From: UBA1941 sp046329555
GTDB lineage: Bacteria; Bacteroidota; Bacteroidia; Chitinophagales; LD1
Direction of reading: 5' to 3'
Assembly (NCBI GenBank): GCA_046329555.1
Contig: JAXLUK010000004.1
Location: forward strand, 248,001 to 312,000
DNA length: 64,000 bases
Shown: positions 16,670 through 25,484 of the stretch, one piece after another
Layout: each line of letters opens with the position of its first letter
Position numbering within the stretch: the first letter of the stretch is position 1
Program-made: the position numbers and the translations under genes
The notes under the pieces: model-generated
Seen by the model: only the letters and a program-made list of their open reading frames with translations
What the model was told of the DNA's origin: nothing
Databases searched by the model: none

Positions 16670-18058
16670 ATGACTGTTTATACTCTTTTTGGATACATCG
16701 GCATTGCCGCATTGATTTTAACGGTGTTGCGCATCATGCTGAAAACAACCAACAATTGGTTGGTCACCTATTTGCAAAATTTTGTAGGCGCCCTATTTGT
16801 CTTCTCTGGCTTCGTGAAGGCCGTGGATCCAATGGGGACAGGTTTTAAGATGGAAGAGTACTTCGAATCCATGCACCTGGAAGTTTTCAATCCTCTTTCG
16901 CTGGGTATGTCAGTGGCCATGTTAGTGGCAGAACTGACGCTGGGTGTTGCGCTGCTGATTGGCTGGAAACCGCGTCTCACCACGATTCTCATGTTGTTAC
17001 TGAACGTTTTCTTTCTGCTGCTAACTGGATACACCTACTTATCAGGATTCTCGCCAACCAATCTGTTTTTTGTATTCGCTTTAGCTACAGCCGGCGTATG
17101 GTGCGCTAGTGCCATTGTTGAAAAGAAAGGCCTACGCTATGGCTTAATGGGCGCTGGCGCATTCATGTTGCTTGTTTTATTAGCCACTGTTAAGTACAGT
17201 AATTTATTTTTTACGGAATCATTTGACGCCACTAAGATGAAAGTTACCGATTGCGGCTGCTTCGGCGACTTCATCAAACTTAAACCCTGGCAAACCTTCT
17301 ATAAAGACGTCGTCCTAACGGCGATGATTTTCATTGTCACCATTTACTACAAAAGCATCCGTCCGCTGCTCAACGGCTTGTCCAGAATGGCCATCACCGC
17401 AGCCACGGGATTGGTAAGTTTATGGTTTTGCTGCTACAACTTTTTGTGGAATGAGCCGGTGATTGATTTTCGTCCGTATGCCATTGGCAACGATTTGAAT
17501 GAGATGCGCAGAGAAATCAAGCCGCAAAAAGTGGATTTTGTTTTCGTTTATAAAAACAAAAAAACGGGTGCTTCCAAGGAGTTTAAAACTGCTGAGTTAG
17601 GTAATTTGACGGAAGATTGGGAATATGTTTCCAGAAAAGACATCGTGTTGGAAGAAGGCATTCCGGCGCGAATTTCCAATCTGTTTATCTTCAACGAAAA
17701 CAAGGAAGATATTACAGAAGATTTGTTGCATGACGACAATTATACCCTGGTTGTTTTTGCTTATAAATTAGATAAGACGCATGCTTGCTGCTTCCGGAAT
17801 CACCTGAATGAGATTGCGGCAAAAGCGAAAGCTAAAGGAATAACGATGTACGGTTTATCGAATGACGATGCCACACCGTTTAAGCAAAAGGAAGGCGTAT
17901 CATTCCCCTTTTATACTGCTGATGCCACACCGTTGAAAACAGCCATGCGTTCCAACCCCGGATTGATGCTATTGAAGAATGGTGTGGTGGTAAACAAATG
18001 GCACCATCGCCATCTTCCAACCTTTGAATGGCTGGATCAACATTATTTCTCGAAATAA
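16670..18058 (+). CDS. BT_3928-like DoxX family membrane protein with C-terminal thioredoxin-like region
   Basis: 462 residues. The first ~240 residues have five or more membrane helices in a DoxX/MauE pattern (LQNFVGALFVFSGFVKAVDPMG is a typical DoxX start), with a conserved CGCFGD at 195-200. After a helix near 245 comes an external or periplasmic part whose end, TLVVFAYKLDKTHACC followed by MLLKNGVVVNKWHHRHLPT, resembles a thioredoxin/TlpA fold, although the active-site CxxC is replaced by CC. The family is widespread in Bacteroidota and unassigned; a thiol or quinone redox role is plausible. Its stop is 1 bp before the foldback repeat. Confidence 0.75.
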   Translation: MTVYTLFGYIGIAALILTVLRIMLKTTNNWLVTYLQNFVGALFVFSGFVKAVDPMGTGFKMEEYFESMHLEVFNPLSLGMSVAMLVAELTLGVALLIGWKPRLTTILMLLLNVFFLLLTGYTYLSGFSPTNLFFVFALATAGVWCASAIVEKKGLRYGLMGAGAFMLLVLLATVKYSNLFFTESFDATKMKVTDCGCFGDFIKLKPWQTFYKDVVLTAMIFIVTIYYKSIRPLLNGLSRMAITAATGLVSLWFCCYNFLWNEPVIDFRPYAIGNDLNEMRREIKPQKVDFVFVYKNKKTGASKEFKTAELGNLTEDWEYVSRKDIVLEEGIPARISNLFIFNENKEDITEDLLHDDNYTLVVFAYKLDKTHACCFRNHLNEIAAKAKAKGITMYGLSNDDATPFKQKEGVSFPFYTADATPLKTAMRSNPGLMLLKNGVVVNKWHHRHLPTFEWLDQHYFSK

Positions 18059-18059
18059 T

Positions 18060-18264
18060 TATAGGGCACCTCTAAAAACCTAACATGGTGAAATGTTGTT
18101 ATTGGTTGGCAAGGGGCGATAGCTTGAAGTCTTGAAAATTTGATGTAATACTTCGTTGCGCCTCATTTAGTTACATCATTAATGTAACTGCATTGGTTGC
18201 GCCTCGTCTTACATCAAATTTTCTGCGCATTTCACGCAAGCCAGGTTTTTAAAGGTACTCTATA
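18060..18264 (+). repeat. MITE-like foldback repeat, copy 1
   Basis: About 205 bp. The 22-base left end (18060-18081, starting TATAGGGCACCTCTAAAAA) and the right end (18243-18264) are inverted repeats, 19 of 22 matching. Inside, GAAAATTTGATGTAA is repeated inverted as TTACATCAAATTTTC, and a central palindrome AGTTACAT...ATGTAACT is present, so the whole unit can fold into a long hairpin. A related copy lies at 61027-61221. It contains no ORF I would support. It sits between two convergent genes and supplies the stop codon of the EGF-like lipoprotein. Confidence 0.8.
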
Positions 18265-18826
18265 AACGCGTCATCTTGTATAACACAGTCACCTTCGGTG
18301 CTGTGCCGGCGCTGTCGTAAGTGATGTTGAGATTAATGTTGCCGCTCGACATACTTCCTGAACCATAAACATCATCAAAATTAGGTGGCGTTTGGTGGAA
18401 AATGGTAATGCCGCTCTGGTAAGGCGTTACGGTACCGTAGATGGTCGTTCCCCGATACATTGGCGTTAGTTTCAATTGCAACAAAGATGGCGGACCATTC
18501 GAAGTAATATATGCAGTGTAAGTCCGTGTTTTGCCGGCTGCCGTTTCCACCACATTAAATGTATCAGCAAATTGAGCAGTAACTAATTGATCACAGACAG
18601 CGCCTTGATAACCATCGGGGCATTTGCAAACCCCGTTGGAACAGGTTTGACCAGAAGGACAATTCACGCCCGTGCAATTATCCTTTTCACAAAGCGTTCC
18701 GGTATAGTTTTTCTGACAAATACAGACGCCGTTGGCACAAGTTCCGCCGTTCTGACAATTAGGGCATTGTTTACAGGCGTTTAACAACAATACGGCTAGA
18801 ATAACTGTTATAAGTCGCAAAAACAT
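18260..18826 (-). CDS. Lipoprotein with two EGF-like repeats
   Basis: 188 residues. The signal MFLRLITVILAVLLLNAC has a lipobox with Cys18. Two EGF-like modules follow: Cys21-Cys46 (CQNGGTC; CICQKNYTGTLC) and Cys51-Cys78 (CPSGQTC; CKCPDGYQGAVC), each with six cysteines and the Gly/aromatic pattern of EGF domains. The remaining ~105 residues (PMYRGTTIYGTVTPYQSG; NLNITYDSAG) look like a beta domain. EGF-like repeats are uncommon in bacterial lipoproteins; role unknown, adhesion possible. The TAG stop lies inside the end of the foldback repeat. A TACTTTCA box (18831-18838, minus) ends 4 bases before the ATG. Confidence 0.75.
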   Translation of the reverse strand: MFLRLITVILAVLLLNACKQCPNCQNGGTCANGVCICQKNYTGTLCEKDNCTGVNCPSGQTCSNGVCKCPDGYQGAVCDQLVTAQFADTFNVVETAAGKTRTYTAYITSNGPPSLLQLKLTPMYRGTTIYGTVTPYQSGITIFHQTPPNFDDVYGSGSMSSGNINLNITYDSAGTAPKVTVLYKMTRL

Positions 18827-18830
18827 GCAG

Positions 18831-18838
18831 TGAAAGTA
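18831..18838 (-). promoter_or_regulatory. -7-like box (TACTTTCA), 4 bases before the EGF-lipoprotein ATG
   Basis: Minus-strand TACTTTCA with four bases to the ATG at 18826. It lies just upstream of a divergent -7-like box (TATCTTCG, 18847-18854) for the acyl-CoA dehydrogenase gene. Confidence 0.35.
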
Positions 18839-18846
18839 ACAAATGT

Positions 18847-18854
18847 TATCTTCG
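18847..18854 (+). promoter_or_regulatory. -7-like box (TATCTTCG) of the acyl-CoA dehydrogenase gene
   Basis: One mismatch to TAnnTTTG, 18 bases before ATG 18873. It supports that ATG and not the in-frame ATG at 18843, which would lie upstream of the box. Confidence 0.4.
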
Positions 18855-18872
18855 CGGCCTCAAAATAACTAT

Positions 18873-20051
18873 ATGCGTTCCGATCTATATCAACACCACG
18901 ATTATTATTTGGTAGATGACCTGTTAACCGATGAACATAAACTGGTACGCGAGAGTGTGTGCAGTTACGTAAAAGAAAAGCTAAGCCCAATAATCGAAGA
19001 TTACGCCCAACGTGCCGATTTCCCCAAGCACATTATTAAAGAACTAGGCGATATTGGCGCTTTCGGCCCCAGTATTCCTGCGAAATACGGTGGTGGCGGA
19101 ATGGATGAAATCAGCTATGGTATTATAATGCAGGAATTAGAGCGTTGTGATTCTGGCATTCGCTCTACGGCCAGCGTGCAGGGCTCGCTGGTGATGTATC
19201 CGATCTACAAATACGGCAGTGAAGAACAAAAAATGAAGTACCTGCCGAAACTAGCCAAGGGCGATATGTTTGGTTGTTTTGGTCTTACTGAACCCAACCA
19301 CGGTTCCAACCCGGGCGGGATGGAAACGAACTTCAAAGACAAGGGCGATCACTACTTGTTGAATGGCGCCAAGATGTGGATCAGCAACGCGCCGCTGGCC
19401 GACATTGCGATAGTTTGGGCGAAAGATGAATCGGGTAAAATCCGTGGTTTGATTGTAGAGCGCGGTATGGAAGGATTTACAACGCCTACTACTCATGGCA
19501 AATGGAGTTTACGCGCCAGCATCACCGGAGAACTGGTTTTTGATAATGTGAAAGTTCCAAAAGAAAATCTGTTACCGAATATTGAAGGATTGAAAGGACC
19601 GCTGGGATGTTTGTCGAGTGCGCGCTACGGTATTGCCTGGGGCGCCATCGGTGCGGCATTAGATTGCTATGATACGGCATTGCGTTATTCTAAAGAAAGA
19701 ATTCAGTTTGGTAAGCCAATCGGGCAATTCCAATTACAACAGAAAAAATTGGCCGAGATGATTACTGAAATCACGAAGGCGCAATTGTTGGTATGGCGTC
19801 TTGGTGTTTTGAAGAATGAAGGAAAAGCAACGCCGGCGCAGATAAGTATGGCTAAACGCAATAGCTGTGAAATTGCGCTTGATATTGCCCGCAATGCAAG
19901 GCAAATGCTAGGCGGTATGGGCATTACCGGTGAATATCCCATTATGCGCCATCTGATGAATCTGGAGACGGTAATCACTTACGAAGGAACGCATGATATC
20001 CATTTGTTGATTACCGGTATGGATGTTACCGGCCTGAACGCATTTTCATAA
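18873..20051 (+). CDS. Acyl-CoA dehydrogenase, glutaryl-CoA dehydrogenase-like
   Basis: 392 residues from ATG 18873. The FAD/acyl-CoA fold is complete: CFGLTEPNHGSNPGGMET, WISNAPLADIAIVWAK, RYGIAWGAIGAALDCYDTA, RIQFGKPIGQFQLQQ and the catalytic base in TYEGTHDIH (Glu at ~371), the form found in glutaryl-CoA dehydrogenases. That enzyme oxidises and decarboxylates glutaryl-CoA to crotonyl-CoA in lysine/tryptophan breakdown, passing electrons to ETF. Other acyl-CoA substrates cannot be ruled out. No lysine-degradation gene is adjacent. Confidence 0.88.
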   Translation: MRSDLYQHHDYYLVDDLLTDEHKLVRESVCSYVKEKLSPIIEDYAQRADFPKHIIKELGDIGAFGPSIPAKYGGGGMDEISYGIIMQELERCDSGIRSTASVQGSLVMYPIYKYGSEEQKMKYLPKLAKGDMFGCFGLTEPNHGSNPGGMETNFKDKGDHYLLNGAKMWISNAPLADIAIVWAKDESGKIRGLIVERGMEGFTTPTTHGKWSLRASITGELVFDNVKVPKENLLPNIEGLKGPLGCLSSARYGIAWGAIGAALDCYDTALRYSKERIQFGKPIGQFQLQQKKLAEMITEITKAQLLVWRLGVLKNEGKATPAQISMAKRNSCEIALDIARNARQMLGGMGITGEYPIMRHLMNLETVITYEGTHDIHLLITGMDVTGLNAFS

Positions 20052-20088
20052 TTGCCCGCATTTATTTACTTTCCGAAAAAATGAACCC

Positions 20089-20430
20089 ATGAAAAAAATC
20101 GTTGTAGCCGTTACGCTTTTGGGCGCAATCATATTTATTCCTTCCTGTAAAACATCAAAATCTACTACTGATGCCCCTAAAGTAGATAAAGATGCACCAT
20201 ACGAGCCCGCACAGGCCAATGTAGCTGTACATCAATACGCCATGGAGGATTTACGGAAAGGTCGCGAAATTTTCATTGCGAATTGCCAGAAATGTCACCG
20301 TCTGTATCCTGCTAATCGTCATGATGCCGATGGCTGGCAAATGACGTTACAAAGAATGCAGCCAAAAGCTGGTATCAGCAATGAGCAACGCGATTTAGTG
20401 TTGAAATACCTTAGTAGCTACGCTAATTAA
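20089..20430 (+). CDS. Small c-type cytochrome lipoprotein
   Basis: 113 residues. Signal peptide with lipobox ending at Cys20 (IFIPSC), then a charged linker and a single heme site CQKCH at 66-70. LRKGREIFIANC is the usual lead-in of class I cytochrome c, and Met residues in WQMTLQRMQPK are candidates for the axial ligand. It would carry electrons in the periplasm, anchored to a membrane. Its 3' end overlaps the convergent ABC gene by 4 bp. Confidence 0.8.
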   Translation: MKKIVVAVTLLGAIIFIPSCKTSKSTTDAPKVDKDAPYEPAQANVAVHQYAMEDLRKGREIFIANCQKCHRLYPANRHDADGWQMTLQRMQPKAGISNEQRDLVLKYLSSYAN

Positions 20431-21137
20431 GCGCCGGGTAAACGAACTTTATCATTCTTCCTGTCATATTCAATCAGGCCATCGCGTAAACCCATGATGC
20501 GATGCGCGTACAGGGCAATGTCTTCTTCGTGTGTTACTAAAATAACGGTATTGCCTTTGGCGTGAATTTCCTGAAACAAACCCATGATTTCATAGGAGGT
20601 TTTGGTATCCAAATTTCCAGTAGGCTCATCAGCTAAAATAATGGAAGGATGATTGACTAATGCTCTCGCCACAGCCACCCGTTGCCGCTGCCCGCCTGAA
20701 AGCTGATTAGGCCGGTGATCCATTCTGTCTTTTAATCCTACCTGCACCATCACTTCTTCCGTCCTGCGCTGGCGTTCACTAGCACTCAGTCCGGCATAAA
20801 CTAATGGCAGCGCCACATTCTCAAAGGCGGTTAATCTGGGCAAGAGATTGAAGGTCTGAAACACAAAACCAATTTCCTTGTTTCTAACGTAAGCCAGTTC
20901 ATCATCCGTCATCTTAGCTACCTCCGTATTATTCAGCCGATAAGAGCCGGTTGATGGTGTATCTAAACAACCCAGAATATTCATCAGGGTAGACTTTCCT
21001 GAACCCGAAGGTCCCATTAGCGCTACATATTCATTGCGCGCAATATCCAGAGAAACATCTTTCAACGCATAAATCAACTGACTGCCCAGCTGATATTCCT
21101 TGCTAATATGAGATATGCTGATAACCGGTTCCGCCAT
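20427..21137 (-). CDS. ABC transporter ATP-binding protein (LolD/MacB type)
   Basis: 236 residues. Walker A GPSGSGKST (42-50), Q-loop VFQTFNLLP, signature LSGGQ (146-150), Walker B ILADEP (167-172) and the H-loop THEED. The MNILGCLDTPSTG context belongs to the MacB/LolD-like group that powers lipoprotein release or efflux without substrate translocation through the inner membrane. No permease gene is adjacent. Its ATG overlaps the stop of gatC, so the two are translationally coupled. Confidence 0.88.
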   Translation of the reverse strand: MAEPVISISHISKEYQLGSQLIYALKDVSLDIARNEYVALMGPSGSGKSTLMNILGCLDTPSTGSYRLNNTEVAKMTDDELAYVRNKEIGFVFQTFNLLPRLTAFENVALPLVYAGLSASERQRRTEEVMVQVGLKDRMDHRPNQLSGGQRQRVAVARALVNHPSIILADEPTGNLDTKTSYEIMGLFQEIHAKGNTVILVTHEEDIALYAHRIMGLRDGLIEYDRKNDKVRLPGA

Positions 21138-21427
21138 TATTTCTTGATCACTTTCGGAACCTTGAAAAAATCAGAATCTTTTTGCGGCGCATTCAGCAAG
21201 GCTTCCTGTTTTGATACTTCACCCTGCACCACATCTTCGCGCATTAGGTTCAGTTCTTCCGACATATAAACCAACGGCTCTACGCCATCAACAGGCACCT
21301 CAGTCAACTTATCTACCATGTCAAGAATTTTCTGAAGGTCGCGCTGTATCTGCACTTTTGATTGTTCGTCAAATTGCAGTTTCGACAATTCCGCTAACCG
21401 GTTCACCAACGCATCATCTATCTTCAT
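21137..21427 (-). CDS. gatC: Aspartyl/glutamyl-tRNA amidotransferase subunit C
   Basis: 96 residues, the usual size. Motifs typical of GatC are LAELSKLQFDEQ near the start, LQKILDMVDKLTEVPVDGVEPL in the centre and LREDVV-like LMREDVVQGEVSKQEALLNAP, ending FFKVPKVI. It stabilises GatAB, which converts mischarged Glu-tRNA(Gln) or Asp-tRNA(Asn). gatA and gatB are not in the window. First gene of a two-gene operon with the ABC ATPase; divergent from trpS with 36 bp between starts. Confidence 0.92.
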   Translation of the reverse strand: MKIDDALVNRLAELSKLQFDEQSKVQIQRDLQKILDMVDKLTEVPVDGVEPLVYMSEELNLMREDVVQGEVSKQEALLNAPQKDSDFFKVPKVIKK

Positions 21428-21441
21428 CGCTGAAATTCTTA

Positions 21442-21449
21442 TATTTTCG
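21442..21449 (+). promoter_or_regulatory. -7-like box (TATTTTCG) of trpS
   Basis: One mismatch to TAnnTTTG, 14 bases before the ATG at 21464. A purine-rich AAGGA follows near 21457, so unlike the short-leader genes this one could use a normal ribosome binding site. Confidence 0.45.
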
Positions 21450-21463
21450 CAAACCTAAGGAAA

Positions 21464-22459
21464 ATGAAACAAACTACGGTCAGTGGCGTAAGGCCCACAG
21501 GAAAACAGCATTTGGGCAACTATTTTGGAGCGGTCAGGAATTTCGTGCGCATGCAGGAAGATTACCATGGGTATTTTTTCATAGCAGATTACCATTCCCT
21601 TACCACGCATCCAAAACCCAATGATTTGGCACAGCATGTTCGTCAAACATTAATAGAATACCTGGCTTGTGGATTGGACCCAAATAAATGTGTATTGTTC
21701 GCTCAAAGTAATGTTCCGCAAGTTATTGAGCTGTACCTCATCTTCAATATGCTGTCGTATAAAGGGGAATTAGAAAAGGTACCTACCTTTAAAGAGAAAG
21801 TGCGCAGCCAACCCGATAATGTGAACGCAGGCCTGCTTACCTATCCGGTATTAATGGCGGCTGATATTCTGATTCACAACGCAGACGTGGTTCCGGTAGG
21901 AAAAGACCAGATGCAACATCTTGAACTGACACGCAACATTGGTAATCGATTCAATTATCTATACGGGGTTGATTATTTTAAGGAACCGCAAGGATTCTCA
22001 TATTCTGAGAAGCCGCTTTCTGTTCCTAGCCTGGATGGGGAAGGAAAGATGAGTAAATCGAAGGGGGAAAACACCGTTATTTATTTGGCCGATGAGCCTG
22101 AATTAATCAGAAAAAAGGTGATGAAAATGGTGACCGACAGCGGTCCAACGCAAATGAACCAGGATAAGCCAGAGGCAATCGAAAATGCCTTCCAGCTCAT
22201 GAAATTAGTTTGTCAGGATGAAACCGTAAAATTCTTTGATGAGCAGTATAACAATTGCAGCATCCGTTATGGTGATATGAAGAAGCAGTTAGCGGAAGAT
22301 ATCGTAAATTTTCTGGCACCGATACGCGAAAAAATCAACGCACTATCTGCGGATCAACAGGGGCTTCAGAAAATTCTTGCATCCGGTGCTGAGCAAGCAC
22401 GCGAAAGCGCATCGAAAACCATTCGCGAAGTTCGCGAGATTATCGGTTTACGTGTTTAA
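21464..22459 (+). CDS. trpS: Tryptophanyl-tRNA synthetase
   Basis: 331 residues. Class I signatures: PTGKQHLGN (11-19) in place of HIGH, and KMSKS at 195-199, with VPVGKDQMQHLELTR between. It charges tRNA(Trp). The stop overlaps the convergent ldcA gene by 4 bp. Divergent from gatC. Confidence 0.96.
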   Translation: MKQTTVSGVRPTGKQHLGNYFGAVRNFVRMQEDYHGYFFIADYHSLTTHPKPNDLAQHVRQTLIEYLACGLDPNKCVLFAQSNVPQVIELYLIFNMLSYKGELEKVPTFKEKVRSQPDNVNAGLLTYPVLMAADILIHNADVVPVGKDQMQHLELTRNIGNRFNYLYGVDYFKEPQGFSYSEKPLSVPSLDGEGKMSKSKGENTVIYLADEPELIRKKVMKMVTDSGPTQMNQDKPEAIENAFQLMKLVCQDETVKFFDEQYNNCSIRYGDMKKQLAEDIVNFLAPIREKINALSADQQGLQKILASGAEQARESASKTIREVREIIGLRV

Positions 22460-23358
22460 ACCGATCCAAACAAAGTGCCCGTAGCCAACGCCTGCAGATG
22501 ATAGCGTTTCCCCAGTAAAAGTGTGCGGTTATCGGGAATGTGACCAAACGGCATTCCAAAAACAACAGGATAGTTGAATTCCTTTACAGCATCCAAAATG
22601 ATTTCCTCAGCCGATTTCCCAAACGGAACGGCATTGTCTTTCATATCGGTCATACCGCCAACCACCAATGCGGCCAACCGATCTAATTTGCCACTGCGTT
22701 TCAGATTCATCATCATACGGTCGAGGTGATAATAGTATTCATCCAAATCTTCTAAAACCAAAATTTTCCCATCCGTATTGAACCCCGATCGCGTTCCGGT
22801 AATGCTATACAAGATAGACAAGTTCCCACCAATCAGCGAACCCGAAGCATTGCCCAAACGGTTTAATGGATGCCTATCAGCTTCAAAGCTGCCGGCACCC
22901 GAGAATAGTGCCTGTTTCAGACTATCCATCGCGGCCGCGGTGTTGGTTGGAAAATTTACTGGCATGGAACCGTGAATCGTCTGCACCCCCAGGGATTGAT
23001 TGAGATGGATATGCAGAAACGTAATGTCGCTGTAGCCCACAATCCATTTAGGGGATTGCAAAAACCCCGTCCAGTCGATGCCATCCATTATGCGTACTGT
23101 TCCGTATCCGCCGCGGCTGCACACCACAGCGCGAACATCGGGGTCATCAATGAACTGCTGAAAATCGCGAAGTCTGAGGGAATCGTCGCCAGCAAATTGA
23201 TACGATTCCGCACCAATTGTTGCCCCTACTTTCACCTTTAATCCCCAACCCTCCAGCACTGTTATGGCTGGCGCTATTTCTTCCCGGGAAATTTTGCGTG
23301 CAGTAGAAACCAGCGCAACTGTATCGCCGGGTTGTAATAATGGAGGTTGCAGAAACAT
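22456..23358 (-). CDS. ldcA: LD-carboxypeptidase (peptidase S66)
   Basis: 300 residues from ATG 23358 (MFLQPPLLQPGDTVALVSTA is the usual family start; the ATG 48 bases upstream adds an unconserved leader). The catalytic triad positions of S66 enzymes are visible: Ser110 in VGYSDIT, Glu203 in VLEDLDEY and His273 in PFGHIPDN, and CSRGGYG is the substrate-side loop. It removes the terminal D-Ala from murein tetrapeptides in the cytoplasm during recycling. Divergent from metG with 59 bp between starts. Confidence 0.92.
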   Translation of the reverse strand: MFLQPPLLQPGDTVALVSTARKISREEIAPAITVLEGWGLKVKVGATIGAESYQFAGDDSLRLRDFQQFIDDPDVRAVVCSRGGYGTVRIMDGIDWTGFLQSPKWIVGYSDITFLHIHLNQSLGVQTIHGSMPVNFPTNTAAAMDSLKQALFSGAGSFEADRHPLNRLGNASGSLIGGNLSILYSITGTRSGFNTDGKILVLEDLDEYYYHLDRMMMNLKRSGKLDRLAALVVGGMTDMKDNAVPFGKSAEEIILDAVKEFNYPVVFGMPFGHIPDNRTLLLGKRYHLQALATGTLFGSV

Positions 23359-23417
23359 GTTTTCTATTGAAATTACGTGCTGTTTCGCAAATCTGCATAA
23401 TTTCACGGCATTACAAG

Positions 23418-25448
23418 ATGACGAACTGGAAACGATATACGATAACAGCGGCCTTGCCCTATGCCAACGGACCGCTGCACATTGGCCACATAGCCGGTTG
23501 CTATCTGCCTGCCGATCTCTATGTGCGCTACCTGCGCGCCCGGAAGCGCGATGTGCTTTTTATATGCGGCAGCGATGAGCATGGTGTGCCCATTACCATC
23601 AGCGCCCGAAAAGAAAACGTTACACCGCAGCAGGTGGTAGATAAATACCACCACATCATGAAACAGGCGTTTCAGGATTTTGGTATTCTGTTCGATAACT
23701 ATGGTAGAACCTCGTCGAAAATACATCATGAAACAGCGGCTGCATTTTTTAAAAAGATGTATGATGCCGGACAATTTACGGAGCAGGAAACAGATCAATA
23801 CTACGATGAAGAAGCAAAGCAGTTTCTGGCCGACCGATATATTGTGGGTACATGCCCTAACTGTGGCAACGAAAATGCTTATGGCGACCAGTGCGAAAAC
23901 TGCGGCACCTCGCTATCACCAACCGATTTGAAGCATCCGCATTCCATGCTGAGCGGAACGAAGCCTATATTGAAAAAAACGAAAAACTGGTTCCTGCCGT
24001 TAGATCAACTTCAGCCTCAAATTCAACAGTATTTAGATCAACATACCGATTGGAAACCGAATGTTTACGGGCAGTGTAAAAGCTGGCTGGAACAGGGAGA
24101 CGGCCTACAGCCTCGCAGTATGACCAGAGATTTGGATTGGGGAATTCCGGTCCCCGTTCCGGGTGCTGATGGCAAAGTGCTGTATGTTTGGTTTGATGCG
24201 CCAATTGGCTATTTATCTAACACCAAGGAAATTCTTCCGGATACCTGGGAAAAATACTGGTGTGACCCTGAAACCAGGCTCATACATTTTATTGGTAAAG
24301 ACAATATTGTTTTCCATTGCATCATTTTCCCGGCTATGCTGATGCAACACGGTGGATTCATTGTAGCCGACAATGTTCCGGCCAATGAGTTTTTGAATTT
24401 GGAAGGAAAGAAAATCTCTACCTCCAGAAACTGGGCAGTATGGCTTCATGAGTATCTACATGATTTTCCGGGAAAGCAGGATGAATTGCGCTATGTGCTC
24501 ACTTCCATCGCTCCGGAAACTAAAGACAGCGAATTTACCTGGAAAGATTTCCAAACGCGCGTGAATAGCGAATTGGTAGGCATCTATGGCAATTTCGTTA
24601 ACCGCGTTCTGGTGCTCACCGGTAAATATTTCAACAATCAGGTTCCTCAGGCAAAACCTTGTACTGAATTACAGGAGTTTATTACCACGCAACGCCAGAA
24701 GATTGAAACGGCACTGGAGCAATTCCGCTTCCGAGAAGCGTTGGCCGAACTCATGCAACTGGCCCGACATGGCAACCAACTGTTAAGCGATAAGGAACCC
24801 TGGAAGTTATATAAAACAGATCCGGCGCAAACGGCCATTGTACTATATGATTGCCTGCAAATTATCAGCAATCTGGCATTGCTCAGCCGACCATTTCTAC
24901 CGTTCACGAGCGCAAAAATTGAGCAGATGTTGAATTGGGATTCCACCCAATTTAACTGGGAAGATGGCGGCCGGCAAGATCTGCTAAAACCAGGCCACCT
25001 ACTGGGGGACGCAGCGCTGTTATTTCAAAAAATTGAAGATGAAGCTATGGAACAACAAATTCAAAAGTTACACCAAAATGATGCGCCTAAAAGTGTACCG
25101 GTATCAGAGGTGGACGCTGCAACGCCCATTAACATTGACGACTTTGCAAAAATTGACTTGCGGGTTGGTACCATTCTAACTGCCGAACGCGTGGAGAAAG
25201 CGGATAAGTTGCTGAAATTTACGGTAGACCTGGGCTTTGAACAAAGAACCATTTTATCGGGTATTGCACAGCATTTCACCCCTGAAGAAACCATTGGAAA
25301 GCAGGTTTGCGTGGTTGCCAATTTGGCACCCCGAAAAATCAGAGGCGTGGAATCAAAAGGCATGATTTTGCTGGCTGAAAATGCGGAAGGCAGGCTGGTT
25401 TTTGTGAAACCCGAAATTTTAACGAACAATGGCAGCACAATACGATAA
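23418..25448 (+). CDS. metG: Methionyl-tRNA synthetase
   Basis: 676 residues from ATG 23418, giving the classical start MTNWKRYTITAALPYANGP with HIGH at 21-24. The zinc knuckle CPNCGNENAYGDQCENC is near 145, the KMSKS loop appears as KKISTSRNW, and the last ~105 residues form the EMAP/Trbp111-type tRNA-binding domain (FAKIDLRVGTILTAERVEKA). An upstream in-frame ATG at 23340 would overlap ldcA and is rejected. It charges initiator and elongator tRNA(Met). Confidence 0.96.
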   Translation: MTNWKRYTITAALPYANGPLHIGHIAGCYLPADLYVRYLRARKRDVLFICGSDEHGVPITISARKENVTPQQVVDKYHHIMKQAFQDFGILFDNYGRTSSKIHHETAAAFFKKMYDAGQFTEQETDQYYDEEAKQFLADRYIVGTCPNCGNENAYGDQCENCGTSLSPTDLKHPHSMLSGTKPILKKTKNWFLPLDQLQPQIQQYLDQHTDWKPNVYGQCKSWLEQGDGLQPRSMTRDLDWGIPVPVPGADGKVLYVWFDAPIGYLSNTKEILPDTWEKYWCDPETRLIHFIGKDNIVFHCIIFPAMLMQHGGFIVADNVPANEFLNLEGKKISTSRNWAVWLHEYLHDFPGKQDELRYVLTSIAPETKDSEFTWKDFQTRVNSELVGIYGNFVNRVLVLTGKYFNNQVPQAKPCTELQEFITTQRQKIETALEQFRFREALAELMQLARHGNQLLSDKEPWKLYKTDPAQTAIVLYDCLQIISNLALLSRPFLPFTSAKIEQMLNWDSTQFNWEDGGRQDLLKPGHLLGDAALLFQKIEDEAMEQQIQKLHQNDAPKSVPVSEVDAATPINIDDFAKIDLRVGTILTAERVEKADKLLKFTVDLGFEQRTILSGIAQHFTPEETIGKQVCVVANLAPRKIRGVESKGMILLAENAEGRLVFVKPEILTNNGSTIR

Positions 25449-25456
25449 GAAAAAAT

Positions 25457-25464
25457 TAACTTCG
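25457..25464 (+). promoter_or_regulatory. -7-like box (TAACTTCG) of the T9SS esterase gene
   Basis: One mismatch to TAnnTTTG, 20 bases before ATG 25485, in the 36-bp gap after metG. Confidence 0.4.
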
Positions 25465-25484
25465 AATTAAAATATACGAAACCA

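Noticed and set aside
20081..20092. Tiny ATG-AAC-CCA-TGA frame just before the cytochrome gene
   Set aside because: Overlaps the ATG at 20089 in a way that could allow coupling, but a three-codon frame occurs too easily by chance to claim a leader peptide.
23264..23578. 104-codon frame spanning the ldcA-metG gap
   Set aside because: Shadow across two genes; no motif.
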